From assembly GCF_026163565.1 (NCBI RefSeq), contig NZ_JAPDKN010000041.1:1-64000 (forward strand): 64,000 nt of DNA, given 5' to 3'. This stretch comes from Chryseobacterium sp. YIM B08800. GTDB taxonomy: Bacteria; Bacteroidota; Bacteroidia; Flavobacteriales; Weeksellaceae. How positions within the stretch are numbered: position 1 is the stretch's first letter; every line of letters begins with the position of its first letter. Positions 54,811 to 62,593 of this stretch are shown here, one piece after another. The notes under the pieces are model-generated. The model did no database searches, had not been told where the DNA came from, and saw only the letters and a program-made list of their open reading frames with translations. A program made the translations under genes and the position numbers.

Positions 54811-56229
54811 CTAATTTTTAATCATTTTTTTAGTTACAGTGGTTCCATTTTGAAACTTCACATTCGCAAAATACACTCCTTTTGGTAATTCTGTAACGCT
54901 TTGATTGTCTTCTCTAAGAGTCTTGATTAGTTTTCCATCTGTAGAATAAATTTCAATCATAGAAACCTTTTCTTTTGATTTATAAACAAAATTTGACTTC
55001 ATTGGATTCTCAAACCAAATTGATTCTTTAGAAACTTCCTCATAAACCCCAAGGTTTGATGTTATAATAAATTTACCTAAATAAATGCTATTATTGGTTC
55101 CACTTATTTCTCCCGCAACAATAATAGAATTGGGTGATATTATATTAAAACTCTCTGCCCATTCTGAAGTACTATTGGTATTGAAAATATAAATTCCATT
55201 GTTGTTAAATCCATTATCCAATGTTCCATCTAAGTTTAACCTTCCTAGTAAAAGATTTGTGGTTCCGCCATCAATACTTGCTCCACAAAAATAAATTTGA
55301 TTTGAAAGTATTTTTAAACCTGAAATTATAGCATTTGCTAAAACATAGCTTCCGTTGTTTGCGAAGCTTGTTGAAAGTATTCCTGTTGAAGAATATTTTT
55401 TAATTGTTATTGTAAAATTATTTTCATTCGATAATCCATAGATAATATTTTGAGCATCATCTATTGAAATATAATCCGATGTGGCTTCTATTTCATTCGA
55501 AGATCCAAAAGAACCTACAATCACACTCCCATTTGTTCCAAATGCTGAATCTAAACTCCCATCTGTATTTACAAGAGTTATTGAATGTGTGAAGTTCTGA
55601 TTGTTGGTTGATTGTACAATCAGTTTATTATTTGGACCAAGATAGATTCCGTTTGCATTTACAAGTCCCGAAATTACGGATGAAGAAATTACAACACCAG
55701 TATTTACATCAATTTTATCTAAAAATACCTGAGAAGATGTATTTCTAACAGTATATAAATTATTTCCAATCAATACATCTTCTGATCCGTATATTGTTGA
55801 AGCCAATGTTACAGTACCATTTGTTCCAAATGAATTATCAAGACTTCCATCATTATTAAGCCTGATTAACGCTCCTTGTTCCGGATAAAAAATTAATATT
55901 TTATCTCCAATCAAATACAAATTGGCAGAATAAGCATTTGCATTTTGAAAAGAAATAAAATACCCTGAATTCGCAAATGTTGTATCAAGAACTCCATCCG
56001 AATTAAATCTTGCAATAAAAACCTCATCGTTATTAGCACCATTAATTCGCATTCCTGCGACAATTATCTTTCCATCAGGCTGAACAATCGATTTTATAAT
56101 CGAATATCCTTCAGTCTGATAATTTAGCACAGAAACACCGTTGGTTCCAAAAGTATTGTCTGTTGTAACAGATTGTGCGTTTAGAAATATGGCTGTGATA
56201 CAGCCTAAGATTGTAATAATTTTTTTCAT
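54811..56229 (-). CDS. Delta-60-repeat protein with type IX secretion sorting domain
   Basis: A 472-residue secreted protein: signal (MKKIITILGCITAIFLNA), then repeated delta-60 units with the pattern VQPDGKIIVAG, ARFNSDGVLDTTFANSG, LNNDGSLDNSFGTNG, VNTDGSLDSAFGTNG, LNLDGTLDNGFNNNG. The last 75 or so residues form a type A type IX sorting domain (IEIYSTDGKLIKTL, LPKGVYFANVKF, TVTKKMIKN). It should be carried across the outer membrane by the PorT-dependent system and attached or released. The biological role of such repeat proteins is unknown. Confidence 0.88.
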   Translation of the reverse strand: MKKIITILGCITAIFLNAQSVTTDNTFGTNGVSVLNYQTEGYSIIKSIVQPDGKIIVAGMRINGANNDEVFIARFNSDGVLDTTFANSGYFISFQNANAYSANLYLIGDKILIFYPEQGALIRLNNDGSLDNSFGTNGTVTLASTIYGSEDVLIGNNLYTVRNTSSQVFLDKIDVNTGVVISSSVISGLVNANGIYLGPNNKLIVQSTNNQNFTHSITLVNTDGSLDSAFGTNGSVIVGSFGSSNEIEATSDYISIDDAQNIIYGLSNENNFTITIKKYSSTGILSTSFANNGSYVLANAIISGLKILSNQIYFCGASIDGGTTNLLLGRLNLDGTLDNGFNNNGIYIFNTNSTSEWAESFNIISPNSIIVAGEISGTNNSIYLGKFIITSNLGVYEEVSKESIWFENPMKSNFVYKSKEKVSMIEIYSTDGKLIKTLREDNQSVTELPKGVYFANVKFQNGTTVTKKMIKN

Positions 56230-56353
56230 TATGTGTGTTTTAAAATTTTTATGCTTTTAATTTTAGATGAAGCATACAAAATCATTTGTTGTAAAATTAA
56301 TATTTTTTTTTACAAGTCTGACTTTTTTTATTTAAAAATTCACAACATGATTA

Positions 56354-57280
56354 TTAAAACCAATCTTTCCTTTTTTCTTTTGGAATAAATGTCCACGCTA
56401 ATATTCTGCTGATTTTCTGTCCTTGCGCCATATCGATAGTTTTTACCTCAACAGCTTTTACTTTGTTTAAAAGAGAATTCAGCTTAAAAAGATTTTCCTG
56501 TTTTGAAACCAAACACGTAAACCAAAGAATTTGGGATGAGAATAAAGCACTTTCTTCAATCATTTTTGAGATAAAAGCCAATTCGCCACCTTCGCACCAT
56601 AACTCAGATTGTTGTCCTCCAAAATTGAGATTGGTTTTTGAAGTCTTTGATTTTTTAAGATTTTTTGTCTTCCTTAGATTTCCTTTCATTGCAGATTCTT
56701 CGGAATCATGGAAAGGTGGATTACACATCGAGAATGTGAATCGATTTTCGGGAGAAAGAATATTTTTGAATATAAAATTCGAATCCGGTTGAAATTTCAA
56801 CTGAATATGGGCTGAGAAATCAGGATTATCATCTAAAATCTTCTGAGCATTTTCCAAAGATTTCTGATTAATATCGGTTCCCAACATTCCCCAACCGTAA
56901 GATTGATGGGCAATTAAAGGATACACCAAATTCGCTCCTGTTCCGATATCAAGACCTTTTACGGAAATACCTCTTGGAATTTCTTTAGAATTTTCAGTCA
57001 ATAAATCTGCGAGATAATGAATATAATCTGCACGCCCAGGAATTGGCGGACAAAGATTCTGGTCTGGAATATCCCAGTTTTTAATTCCATAAAAATGCTG
57101 CAACAAGGCTTTATTTAGCAATTTAACAGCTTTTGGAATACTGAAATTAATGGTCTGAGTACCGTAAGAATTGACGAAAACATAATGTTTCAATTCTGGC
57201 ACACAAGAAATCAGCTGTTCAAAATCGTAAGAATTTCGGTGCAGATTTCTTGGGTGCAGAGTTGATTTTTCGACAGTCAT
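56354..57280 (-). CDS. rlmF: 23S rRNA (adenine(1618)-N(6))-methyltransferase RlmF
   Basis: A 308-residue methyltransferase with the SAM site LDIGTGANLVYPL and the N6-adenine catalytic motif NPPF (Asn187) in SMCNPPFHDSEESAMKG. The N-terminal LHPRNLHRNSYDF and GGQQSELWCEGGE are hallmarks of RlmF. It methylates A1618 in 23S rRNA. It directly abuts the cytochrome c gene (no intergenic base), third in a minus-strand unit. Confidence 0.93.
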   Translation of the reverse strand: MTVEKSTLHPRNLHRNSYDFEQLISCVPELKHYVFVNSYGTQTINFSIPKAVKLLNKALLQHFYGIKNWDIPDQNLCPPIPGRADYIHYLADLLTENSKEIPRGISVKGLDIGTGANLVYPLIAHQSYGWGMLGTDINQKSLENAQKILDDNPDFSAHIQLKFQPDSNFIFKNILSPENRFTFSMCNPPFHDSEESAMKGNLRKTKNLKKSKTSKTNLNFGGQQSELWCEGGELAFISKMIEESALFSSQILWFTCLVSKQENLFKLNSLLNKVKAVEVKTIDMAQGQKISRILAWTFIPKEKRKDWF

Positions 57281-57649
57281 TTATTTTTTCTGACTTAAAA
57301 TATATTCTACCATTTTTTTGGCGTCATCTTTAGAAACTTGTGGGTGTGGCTGCATTGGTACGCTTCCCCAAACACCGCTTCCGCCTTCAATAATTTTTGA
57401 AGCCAAGATTTCGATATCTTTTTCAGAATATTTCTCAGCAATTTCTTTATAAGATGGGCCTATCGTTCTTTCCACAGCATTATGACATGCCATACAATCA
57501 GAACCTTCAATTAAATCTTTTCCCGAAACATTGCTATTTACAGGAGTCGAAATATCTGTAGAATCTGTTGATAAAGCTTGTGAATCTTCTTTTTTAGAAC
57601 AGGAAACAATAAATAAGCTTATCAATCCTGTCAAAAACAGTTTTTTCAT
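57281..57649 (-). CDS. Monohaem cytochrome c lipoprotein
   Basis: A 122-residue lipoprotein (lipobox Cys17 in FIVSCSKKE) with one class I cytochrome c domain: haem motif CMACH (52-56) and axial Met99 in SVPMQPHP. The layout resembles cytochrome c-551/552 electron carriers anchored to the periplasmic face of a membrane. Its start overlaps the stop of the small lipoprotein gene upstream (TAATG), suggesting coupled translation. Confidence 0.88.
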   Translation of the reverse strand: MKKLFLTGLISLFIVSCSKKEDSQALSTDSTDISTPVNSNVSGKDLIEGSDCMACHNAVERTIGPSYKEIAEKYSEKDIEILASKIIEGGSGVWGSVPMQPHPQVSKDDAKKMVEYILSQKK

Positions 57650-57849
57650 TATTTTGCAGCTGTAGAATCTGTTGCAGGTGCAGGTGTTGCTGCTACTGGA
57701 GCTGGTGTAGATTTAGTAGAATCTACTACTGTAGGTGCTGCTGGCTCTTCTAGCATAACGTTGCTGTCTTGTAGAGATTTGTCAGCTTTTTTTGAGCAGC
57801 TTACTGCGAATATACTTCCGATAAATGCGATTGCCAATACTTTTTTCAT
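57649..57849 (-). CDS. Small Ala/Pro/Thr-rich lipoprotein
   Basis: A 66-residue lipoprotein (signal MKKVLAIAFIGSIFAVSC) whose mature part is a low-complexity tail rich in Ala, Pro, Thr and Val. No fold is expected. It may act as a flexible tether or accessory to the cytochrome c encoded by the overlapping next gene. First gene of the unit with cytochrome c and rlmF. Confidence 0.65.
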   Translation of the reverse strand: MKKVLAIAFIGSIFAVSCSKKADKSLQDSNVMLEEPAAPTVVDSTKSTPAPVAATPAPATDSTAAK

Positions 57850-58023
57850 AGGTAACTTTCTATATTATTTTTTAATATTTCAGTGAAAGAAATCCATAAT
57901 CTCTCACTTTTTTTATTTGCTGACAAAAATATAAAAATAAAGTTTCAAATACGAGATTTAAAGCTATTTTAAATCATATTTAAACAGATTCCAAGAAACT
58001 GAAAATAAATTTTATCTAATTTT

Positions 58024-58057
58024 TTTGTTTTTGATAATAAAAAAATTTCTACATTTG
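58024..58057 (+). promoter_or_regulatory. Promoter of the tryptophan operon
   Basis: The -7 element TACATTTG (58050-58057) fits TAnnTTTG. Two TTTG candidates for the -33 element, 58024-58027 and 58030-58033, lie 22 and 16 bp upstream, either side of the usual 19. The leader-peptide ATG follows only 4 nt after the -7 element, so the transcript may start at or next to it. Confidence 0.6.
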
Positions 58058-58061
58058 CCTC

Positions 58062-58139
58062 ATGATTATTTCTAACAACAAAAATTGGTGGTGGCACTCA
58101 AACTCTTCGTCGGGTCTGATGCTATTGTCGTGTTGTTAA
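58062..58139 (+). CDS. trpL: trp operon leader peptide
   Basis: A 25-codon ORF, MIISNNKNWWWHSNSSSGLM then LLSCC, with three consecutive Trp codons at 58086-58094. It stands directly upstream of trpE between a promoter and a strong terminator, which is the arrangement of ribosome-mediated attenuation. Ribosome stalling at the Trp codons when charged tRNA-Trp is short would favour the antiterminator. The peptide has no other expected role. Confidence 0.9.
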   Translation: MIISNNKNWWWHSNSSSGLMLLSCC

Positions 58140-58183
58140 ATTACAGCTTGAATTCTATAGAAAAATATACAGAGACTTTGACG
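58108..58183 (+). promoter_or_regulatory. trp attenuator: antiterminator pairing
   Basis: CGTCGGGTCT (58108-58117), 13 nt after the last Trp codon, can pair with AGACTTTGACG (58173-58183), the 5' arm of the terminator: 8 Watson-Crick pairs, 2 G-U pairs, one bulge. This pairing and the terminator exclude each other, which is what an attenuator needs. Strengths were judged by eye, not calculated. Confidence 0.65.
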
Positions 58184-58204
58184 ATTGCGTTGAAGTCTTT
58201 TTTT
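58173..58204 (+). terminator. trp attenuator terminator
   Basis: AGACTTTGACG (58173-58183), loop ATTG, CGTTGAAGTCT (58188-58198) form an 11-bp stem with two G-U pairs, followed by seven T (58198-58204). It lies 25 bp before trpE and should end transcription when tryptophan is plentiful. Confidence 0.88.
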
Positions 58205-58229
58205 GTTCCATATCTAAAAATTTATAAAA

Positions 58230-59654
58230 ATGTTTAACAATACAATCAATATAAAAACCACCTCAAAAAAAACATTGGGAGACCTTCAAACTCCGATGAA
58301 TATTTACCTTCAGATAAGAGATAAATTTCGCGATACCATTTTGCTTGAAAGTTCAGATGCAAAAAATATCGACAACAATTTTTCTTTCATTGCGGTAAAC
58401 GCGATTGCCGGAATTGAAATAAAAAATCTTCATGAGTATGAAATCAAATTCCCCAATGAAAATCCTGAGAAAAAATCGTTAGAAAACATAGAAGTGACGC
58501 AGTTACTGAATGATTTTTCTAAAGTTTTTGTTTGTGAAAAACCCAACGACAAAATAGAAGAAACGGCACAAAGTCTTTTCGGATACACAAGTTTTGAGGC
58601 TGTTCCGTTTTTTGAAAACATCAGTTTTAAACCTCAAAGCAAAGAAGTTGAAATCCCGATTCTTCGTTACAGACTGTACCAATATGTGATTGCCATTAAT
58701 CATTTTAATGATGAAATGCATATTATCGAAAATCAAATTGATGGTGTAAAATCTGAAATGCTCTTGCTACAGGATTTAATTAAAAATAAAAATGCACTCG
58801 TTTATCCATTCGAAAAAGATGGTTTTGAATCCTCAAATCTTACCGATGATGAATATTTGGAATTGGTAGATAAAGCCCAAAAACATTGTAAAAGAGGTGA
58901 TGTATTTCAATTAGTTTTGAGCAGAAGGTTTGAGCAGAAATTTAAAGGTGACGAGTTTAATGTATATCGTGCTTTGAGAAATATCAATCCATCGCCTTAC
59001 TTATTCTTTTTTGACTACGGAAACTATAAACTATTTGGTTCAAGCCCTGAAAGTCAGTTAATTATTAAAAACAACAAAGCCATCATCCACCCTATTGCAG
59101 GAACTTTTAAAAGAAGCGGAGATTTCGAAACCGATCTACAATCTGCAGAAGCCTTAAAAAAAGACCCGAAAGAAAATGCAGAACATACGATGTTGGTAGA
59201 TTTAGCCAGAAACGACTTAGGAAAAAAAGGAAAAAATGTAACTGTAACTAAGTTAAAAGAAATTCAGCTTTTCTCCCACGTTATTCACATGGTAAGTGAA
59301 GTTACTGCTGAATTGGAAGAAAACACCAACCCTTTTGACATTGTTTCTGATACTTTCCCACAGGGAACTTTAAGCGGAGCGCCAAAATACAAAGCCCTTC
59401 AACTTATTAATGAATACGAAAAAGATTCGCGCGGTTATTACGGCGGTTGCATCGGAATGATTGGTTTGAATGGCGATTGTAATCAGGCAATTATGATTCG
59501 AACATTTTTAAGCAAGAACAATACTTTATTTTATCAGGCAGGAGCTGGTCTGGTTGCGAAATCAATCCCTCAAAATGAGCTAGAAGAAGTAAATAATAAA
59601 CTAAATGCTTTAAAAAAAGCGGTTGAAAAAGCGGAGAGATTAGTTGTTGGTTGA
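58230..59654 (+). CDS. trpE: Anthranilate synthase component I
   Basis: A 474-residue chorismate-utilising enzyme. The N-terminal LLES (38-41) and following Ser form the tryptophan feedback site. The catalytic domain has PIAGTFKRSGD, EHTMLVDLARNDLGK, FPQGTLSGAPK and YYGGCIGMIG. With TrpG it makes anthranilate from chorismate and glutamine. First structural gene of the trp operon. Its final codons (ERLVVG) and stop lie in the left arm of the heptad inverted repeat that encloses the four-helix gene. Confidence 0.96.
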   Translation: MFNNTINIKTTSKKTLGDLQTPMNIYLQIRDKFRDTILLESSDAKNIDNNFSFIAVNAIAGIEIKNLHEYEIKFPNENPEKKSLENIEVTQLLNDFSKVFVCEKPNDKIEETAQSLFGYTSFEAVPFFENISFKPQSKEVEIPILRYRLYQYVIAINHFNDEMHIIENQIDGVKSEMLLLQDLIKNKNALVYPFEKDGFESSNLTDDEYLELVDKAQKHCKRGDVFQLVLSRRFEQKFKGDEFNVYRALRNINPSPYLFFFDYGNYKLFGSSPESQLIIKNNKAIIHPIAGTFKRSGDFETDLQSAEALKKDPKENAEHTMLVDLARNDLGKKGKNVTVTKLKEIQLFSHVIHMVSEVTAELEENTNPFDIVSDTFPQGTLSGAPKYKALQLINEYEKDSRGYYGGCIGMIGLNGDCNQAIMIRTFLSKNNTLFYQAGAGLVAKSIPQNELEEVNNKLNALKKAVEKAERLVVG

Positions 59655-60082
59655 TAGTTGTTAGTTTTTAGAATAAAATACAAATATGGAATATAAAGAT
59701 TTAGAAGTATGGATCGAAGCAAGAAAATTAACAAAACTTGTTTATGACTCGACCAAAAGTTATCCAAAAGAAGAGATTTTTGGGTTAACAAACCAAATGA
59801 GAAGATGTGCAGTTTCAGTTCCCTCAAATATTGCCGAAGGCTGCGGAAGAAATACAGCAAAAGAAACAATACATTTTCTATTTATTGCGAGAGGTTCTCT
59901 TTTTGAACTTGAAACACAATTTTACTTATCGTTAGACTTAACATACATAAATAATGAAGATTTCAAAATTATTTCAAATCAAATAATACTTTGTAAAAAG
60001 TTAATCAACGGATTTATTAATTATTACAGAACAAAATAATGACAAATATAAAACCATCAACCAACAACCATCAACCAACAAC
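59643..60082. mobile_element. Intervening-sequence-like element: inverted heptad arrays around a four-helix gene
   Basis: The left arm 59643-59666 (units GTTGTTG, GTTGATA, GTTGTTA) and the right arm 60059-60082 (units CATCAAC, CAACAAC and repeats) can pair at 22 of 24 positions. The 392-nt loop contains only the four-helix protein gene. The arms overlap the 3' end of trpE and the 5' end of trpG. In 23S rRNA intervening sequences the same protein family sits in the loop of a terminal stem that RNase III removes; here the layout recurs inside an mRNA operon. Mobility and processing are inferred. Confidence 0.55.
59686..60039 (+). CDS. Four-helix bundle protein (23S rRNA intervening-sequence protein family)
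   Basis: A 117-residue helical protein with the family signatures YKDLEVWIEARKLTKLVYD, LTNQMRRCAVSVPSNIAEG and a helical C-terminus ending INYYRTK. Members are encoded in 23S rRNA intervening sequences and at scattered chromosomal sites; a related fold occurs in Avd of diversity-generating retroelements. They form pentameric bundles that may bind nucleic acid. It interrupts trpE and trpG, and its stop overlaps the trpG start (TAATG), so trpG translation probably depends on it. Confidence 0.88.
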   Translation: MEYKDLEVWIEARKLTKLVYDSTKSYPKEEIFGLTNQMRRCAVSVPSNIAEGCGRNTAKETIHFLFIARGSLFELETQFYLSLDLTYINNEDFKIISNQIILCKKLINGFINYYRTK

Positions 60083-60647
60083 CAAAACCCTCGTATTCGA
60101 CAACTACGATAGCTTTACCTACAACCTTGTTCAGATGATTGAGCAAATTCTGAATCAAAAAGTTGATGTTTATCGAAATGATGAAATTTCGTTAGAAGAA
60201 ATTGAGAAGTATGATAAAATCATTCTTTCTCCAGGACCAGGAATTCCCGAAGAAGCTGGAATTTTACTGAATGTAATCAAAAAATACGCTCCAACAAAAA
60301 GTATTTTAGGAGTTTGTCTTGGTCAACAGGCAATCGCTGAAGCTTTTGGAGGAAGCTTAATCAATCTTACAGAGATTTTTCATGGGGTAGCAACAGAAGC
60401 AATCCAAATCAGCGAGCATAAAATTTTCAATGATTTACCTCCAACTTTAGAAGTCGGGAGATATCACAGTTGGGCAGTGAATCCTGAAAATTTCCCTGAC
60501 GAATTGGAAATTACCAGTATAGACAGCAAAGGAATGATTATGAGCTTGAAACATAAAACTTATGATGTTCATGGCGTTCAATATCATCCTGAAAGTATTT
60601 TGACTCCCGATGGAAAAACCATTATTAGAAATTTTTTAATTGGTTAA
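60039..60647 (+). CDS. trpG: Anthranilate synthase component II (glutamine amidotransferase)
   Basis: A 202-residue class I glutamine amidotransferase with catalytic Cys93 in GVCLGQQ and His183-x-Glu185 in QYHPES. The conserved start, TLVFDNYDSFTYNL, is preceded by 16 residues (MTNIKPSTNNHQPTTK), eleven or so of which (PSTNNHQPTTK) translate the right heptad array. Normal TrpG begins about at the Lys, so the original start codon appears to have been replaced, and the only ATG is the one coupled to the four-helix gene. It supplies ammonia to TrpE. Confidence 0.95.
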   Translation: MTNIKPSTNNHQPTTKTLVFDNYDSFTYNLVQMIEQILNQKVDVYRNDEISLEEIEKYDKIILSPGPGIPEEAGILLNVIKKYAPTKSILGVCLGQQAIAEAFGGSLINLTEIFHGVATEAIQISEHKIFNDLPPTLEVGRYHSWAVNPENFPDELEITSIDSKGMIMSLKHKTYDVHGVQYHPESILTPDGKTIIRNFLIG

Positions 60648-60656
60648 TAGATTTTA

Positions 60657-60738
60657 GTTGATAGTTGATAGTTGATAGAAAATTATTCTAAAAATACTTT
60701 AAAACTAACAAGCAATCACTAACAACCAGCAACCATTT
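60657..60738. repeat. Opposed heptad arrays between trpG and trpD
   Basis: The left array 60657-60677 is GTTGATA three times exactly. The right array 60704-60738 is ACTAACA, AGCAATC, ACTAACA, ACCAGCA, ACCATTT. The arms are partly complementary, with a 26-bp AT-rich spacer. trpD begins 6 bp after the right arm. Confidence 0.6.
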
Positions 60739-60744
60739 ACTATT

Positions 60745-61734
60745 ATGAAAGAAATATTAGAATATCTTTTCAATCACCACACTTTGTCAAAATCGCAGGC
60801 AAAAGCTATTATGATTGAGATTGCTCAAAATAAATTTAACGCTACTGAAGTCACTTCCTTTATCAGTATTTTTCTAATGCGAAATATTACCTTGGAAGAA
60901 TTGAAAGGTTTCCGAGAAGCACTTCTTCAAATGGCGATTCCGGTTAATTTGAATACTAATGACAGCATCGACATTGTGGGAACCGGTGGTGATGGAAAAA
61001 ATACCATCAACATTTCTACTTTAGCAAGTTTTGTTGTTGCAGGAGCCGGACAAAAAGTAACCAAACACGGAAACTATGGTGCATCAACGGTTACGGGTTC
61101 ATCCAATGTTTTAGAGGCTTTAGGTTATCAATTCAAAAAAACATCAGACGAGCTTAATCAAGATTTAGAAAAAGCGAATATCTGTTTTCTTCACGCTCCC
61201 TATTTTCATCCAGCGTTGCAATCCGTTGGAGCTTTGCGAAAATCTTTAGGCTTGCGTACTTTTTTTAATTTACTTGGTCCATTAGTAAATCCTGCAAAAC
61301 CACAGTTTTCTGTGATAGGAGTTTATAATCTGGAGATTGCAAGAATATATCAGTATCTGCTTCAAAAAGAAAATCAGGAATTTGTTTTAGTTCATGGAAT
61401 GGATGGATATGATGAAATCAGCCTTACTCAAGACAGTAAAATCATCACGAAAAGCGGTGAAAATATTTATTCCGCAGAAGATTTAGGTTTCAAACCTGTT
61501 GATGCTGAAAACATAGAAGCAGGAAAAACCATCGAAGAAACAGCAAAAATTTTCAAAAATATCTTAGAAAGAAAAGGTACAGATTCTCAAAATGCTGTGG
61601 TTTTAGTCAATGCAACGGTTGCTTTGTATCACACCCAGAAATTTGGAACTTATGATGATTGTTTGACTTTAGCAAAAGAAAGTTTGTTTGAAGGAAAAGC
61701 GTTGAATAGTTTACAGTTATTAGTTGATGGTTGA
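60745..61734 (+). CDS. trpD: Anthranilate phosphoribosyltransferase
   Basis: A 329-residue enzyme with the PRPP-binding motif VGTGGDGKNTINISTLASF, KHGNYGASTVTGSSNVLEAL, and LGLRTFFNLLGPLVNPA. It joins anthranilate to PRPP to give phosphoribosylanthranilate. The last codons (LLVDG and stop) lie in a heptad array, mirroring the end of trpE. It is the fourth gene of the operon after the leader. Confidence 0.96.
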   Translation: MKEILEYLFNHHTLSKSQAKAIMIEIAQNKFNATEVTSFISIFLMRNITLEELKGFREALLQMAIPVNLNTNDSIDIVGTGGDGKNTINISTLASFVVAGAGQKVTKHGNYGASTVTGSSNVLEALGYQFKKTSDELNQDLEKANICFLHAPYFHPALQSVGALRKSLGLRTFFNLLGPLVNPAKPQFSVIGVYNLEIARIYQYLLQKENQEFVLVHGMDGYDEISLTQDSKIITKSGENIYSAEDLGFKPVDAENIEAGKTIEETAKIFKNILERKGTDSQNAVVLVNATVALYHTQKFGTYDDCLTLAKESLFEGKALNSLQLLVDG

Positions 61735-61788
61735 TAGTTTTTTTCCATACTACAAAAATCCATCAACTAACAACAATTAACCATCAAC
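61723..61788. repeat. Opposed heptad arrays between trpD and trpC
   Basis: Left units GTTGATG, GTTGATA, GTTTTTT (61723-61743); right units CATCAAC, TAACAAC, AATTAAC, CATCAAC (61761-61788). TTAGTTGATGG (61720-61730) and CCATCAACTAA (61760-61770) form a perfect 11-bp stem. The left part includes the trpD stop codon. Confidence 0.65.
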
Positions 61789-61795
61789 CTAAAAA

Positions 61796-62575
61796 ATGAA
61801 CATTTTAGATAAAATCATAGCAAGAAAAAAACAGGAAATAAAAGATTCAAAATCTAAAGTTTCTGTGGAACAGCTTAAAGATTCAGAATTTTTCGGAAGA
61901 AAAACTTTTTCTCTGAAAGAAACTCTAGAATCAAAATCAGGAATTATTGCTGAATTTAAAAGACGGTCGCCTTCAAAAGGGATTATTAATAATCAAATTT
62001 CGCCTTTAGAAGTGGCTTCAACTTATGAAAAATTTGGAGCAAGCGGAATTTCTATTCTTACTGATAAAGATTTTTTCGGCGGAAGTTTTGACGATATTTT
62101 GAATGTAAGAAATCACATCCAGATTCCAATTCTAAGAAAAGATTTTATGGTTGATGAATATCAATTTTATGAAGCCAAATCAATCGGAGCCGATGTAATT
62201 TTATTGATTGCGGCTTGTCTTTCTCCCAATCAGGTCTTAGAATTTACAAAATTGGCTCATTCCTTAAATCTTGAAGTTTTATTAGAAATTCACACCGAAG
62301 AAGAACTTCAACACATTCATAAAAGCATTGATTTTGTAGGAATTAACAACAGAAATTTAAAAGATTTCAAGGTTGATTTACAACATTCTGTAAACCTAAA
62401 AAATCAGCTTCCTGAAAATATTTTATCTGTTGCCGAAAGCGGAATTTATAACGAAGAAGATTTTATATATTTAAAAGAAAAAGGATTCAACGGTTTTTTG
62501 ATGGGCGAATATTTTATGAAAAATGAAAACCCCGGAAATAAATTTTCTGAATTCGTTTCTAATGTAAAAATATAA
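61796..62575 (+). CDS. trpC: Indole-3-glycerol phosphate synthase
   Basis: A 259-residue TIM barrel. N-terminal IIARKKQEI, catalytic lysines in IIAEFKRRSPSKGI and ILRKDFMVDEYQFYEA, GINNRNLKDFKVD, and the phosphate-binding end VAESGIYNEED and GFLMGEYFM. It converts carboxyphenylaminodeoxyribulose phosphate to indole-3-glycerol phosphate. It is separate from TrpF here, unlike the E. coli fusion; trpF follows after 18 bp. Confidence 0.96.
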   Translation: MNILDKIIARKKQEIKDSKSKVSVEQLKDSEFFGRKTFSLKETLESKSGIIAEFKRRSPSKGIINNQISPLEVASTYEKFGASGISILTDKDFFGGSFDDILNVRNHIQIPILRKDFMVDEYQFYEAKSIGADVILLIAACLSPNQVLEFTKLAHSLNLEVLLEIHTEEELQHIHKSIDFVGINNRNLKDFKVDLQHSVNLKNQLPENILSVAESGIYNEEDFIYLKEKGFNGFLMGEYFMKNENPGNKFSEFVSNVKI

Positions 62576-62593
62576 CAGTTTACCAATTTAGCA

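Noticed and set aside
59686..60039. Diversity-generating retroelement (Avd-like four-helix protein)
   Set aside because: No reverse transcriptase or template/variable repeat pair is present; the protein is closer to the rRNA intervening-sequence type.
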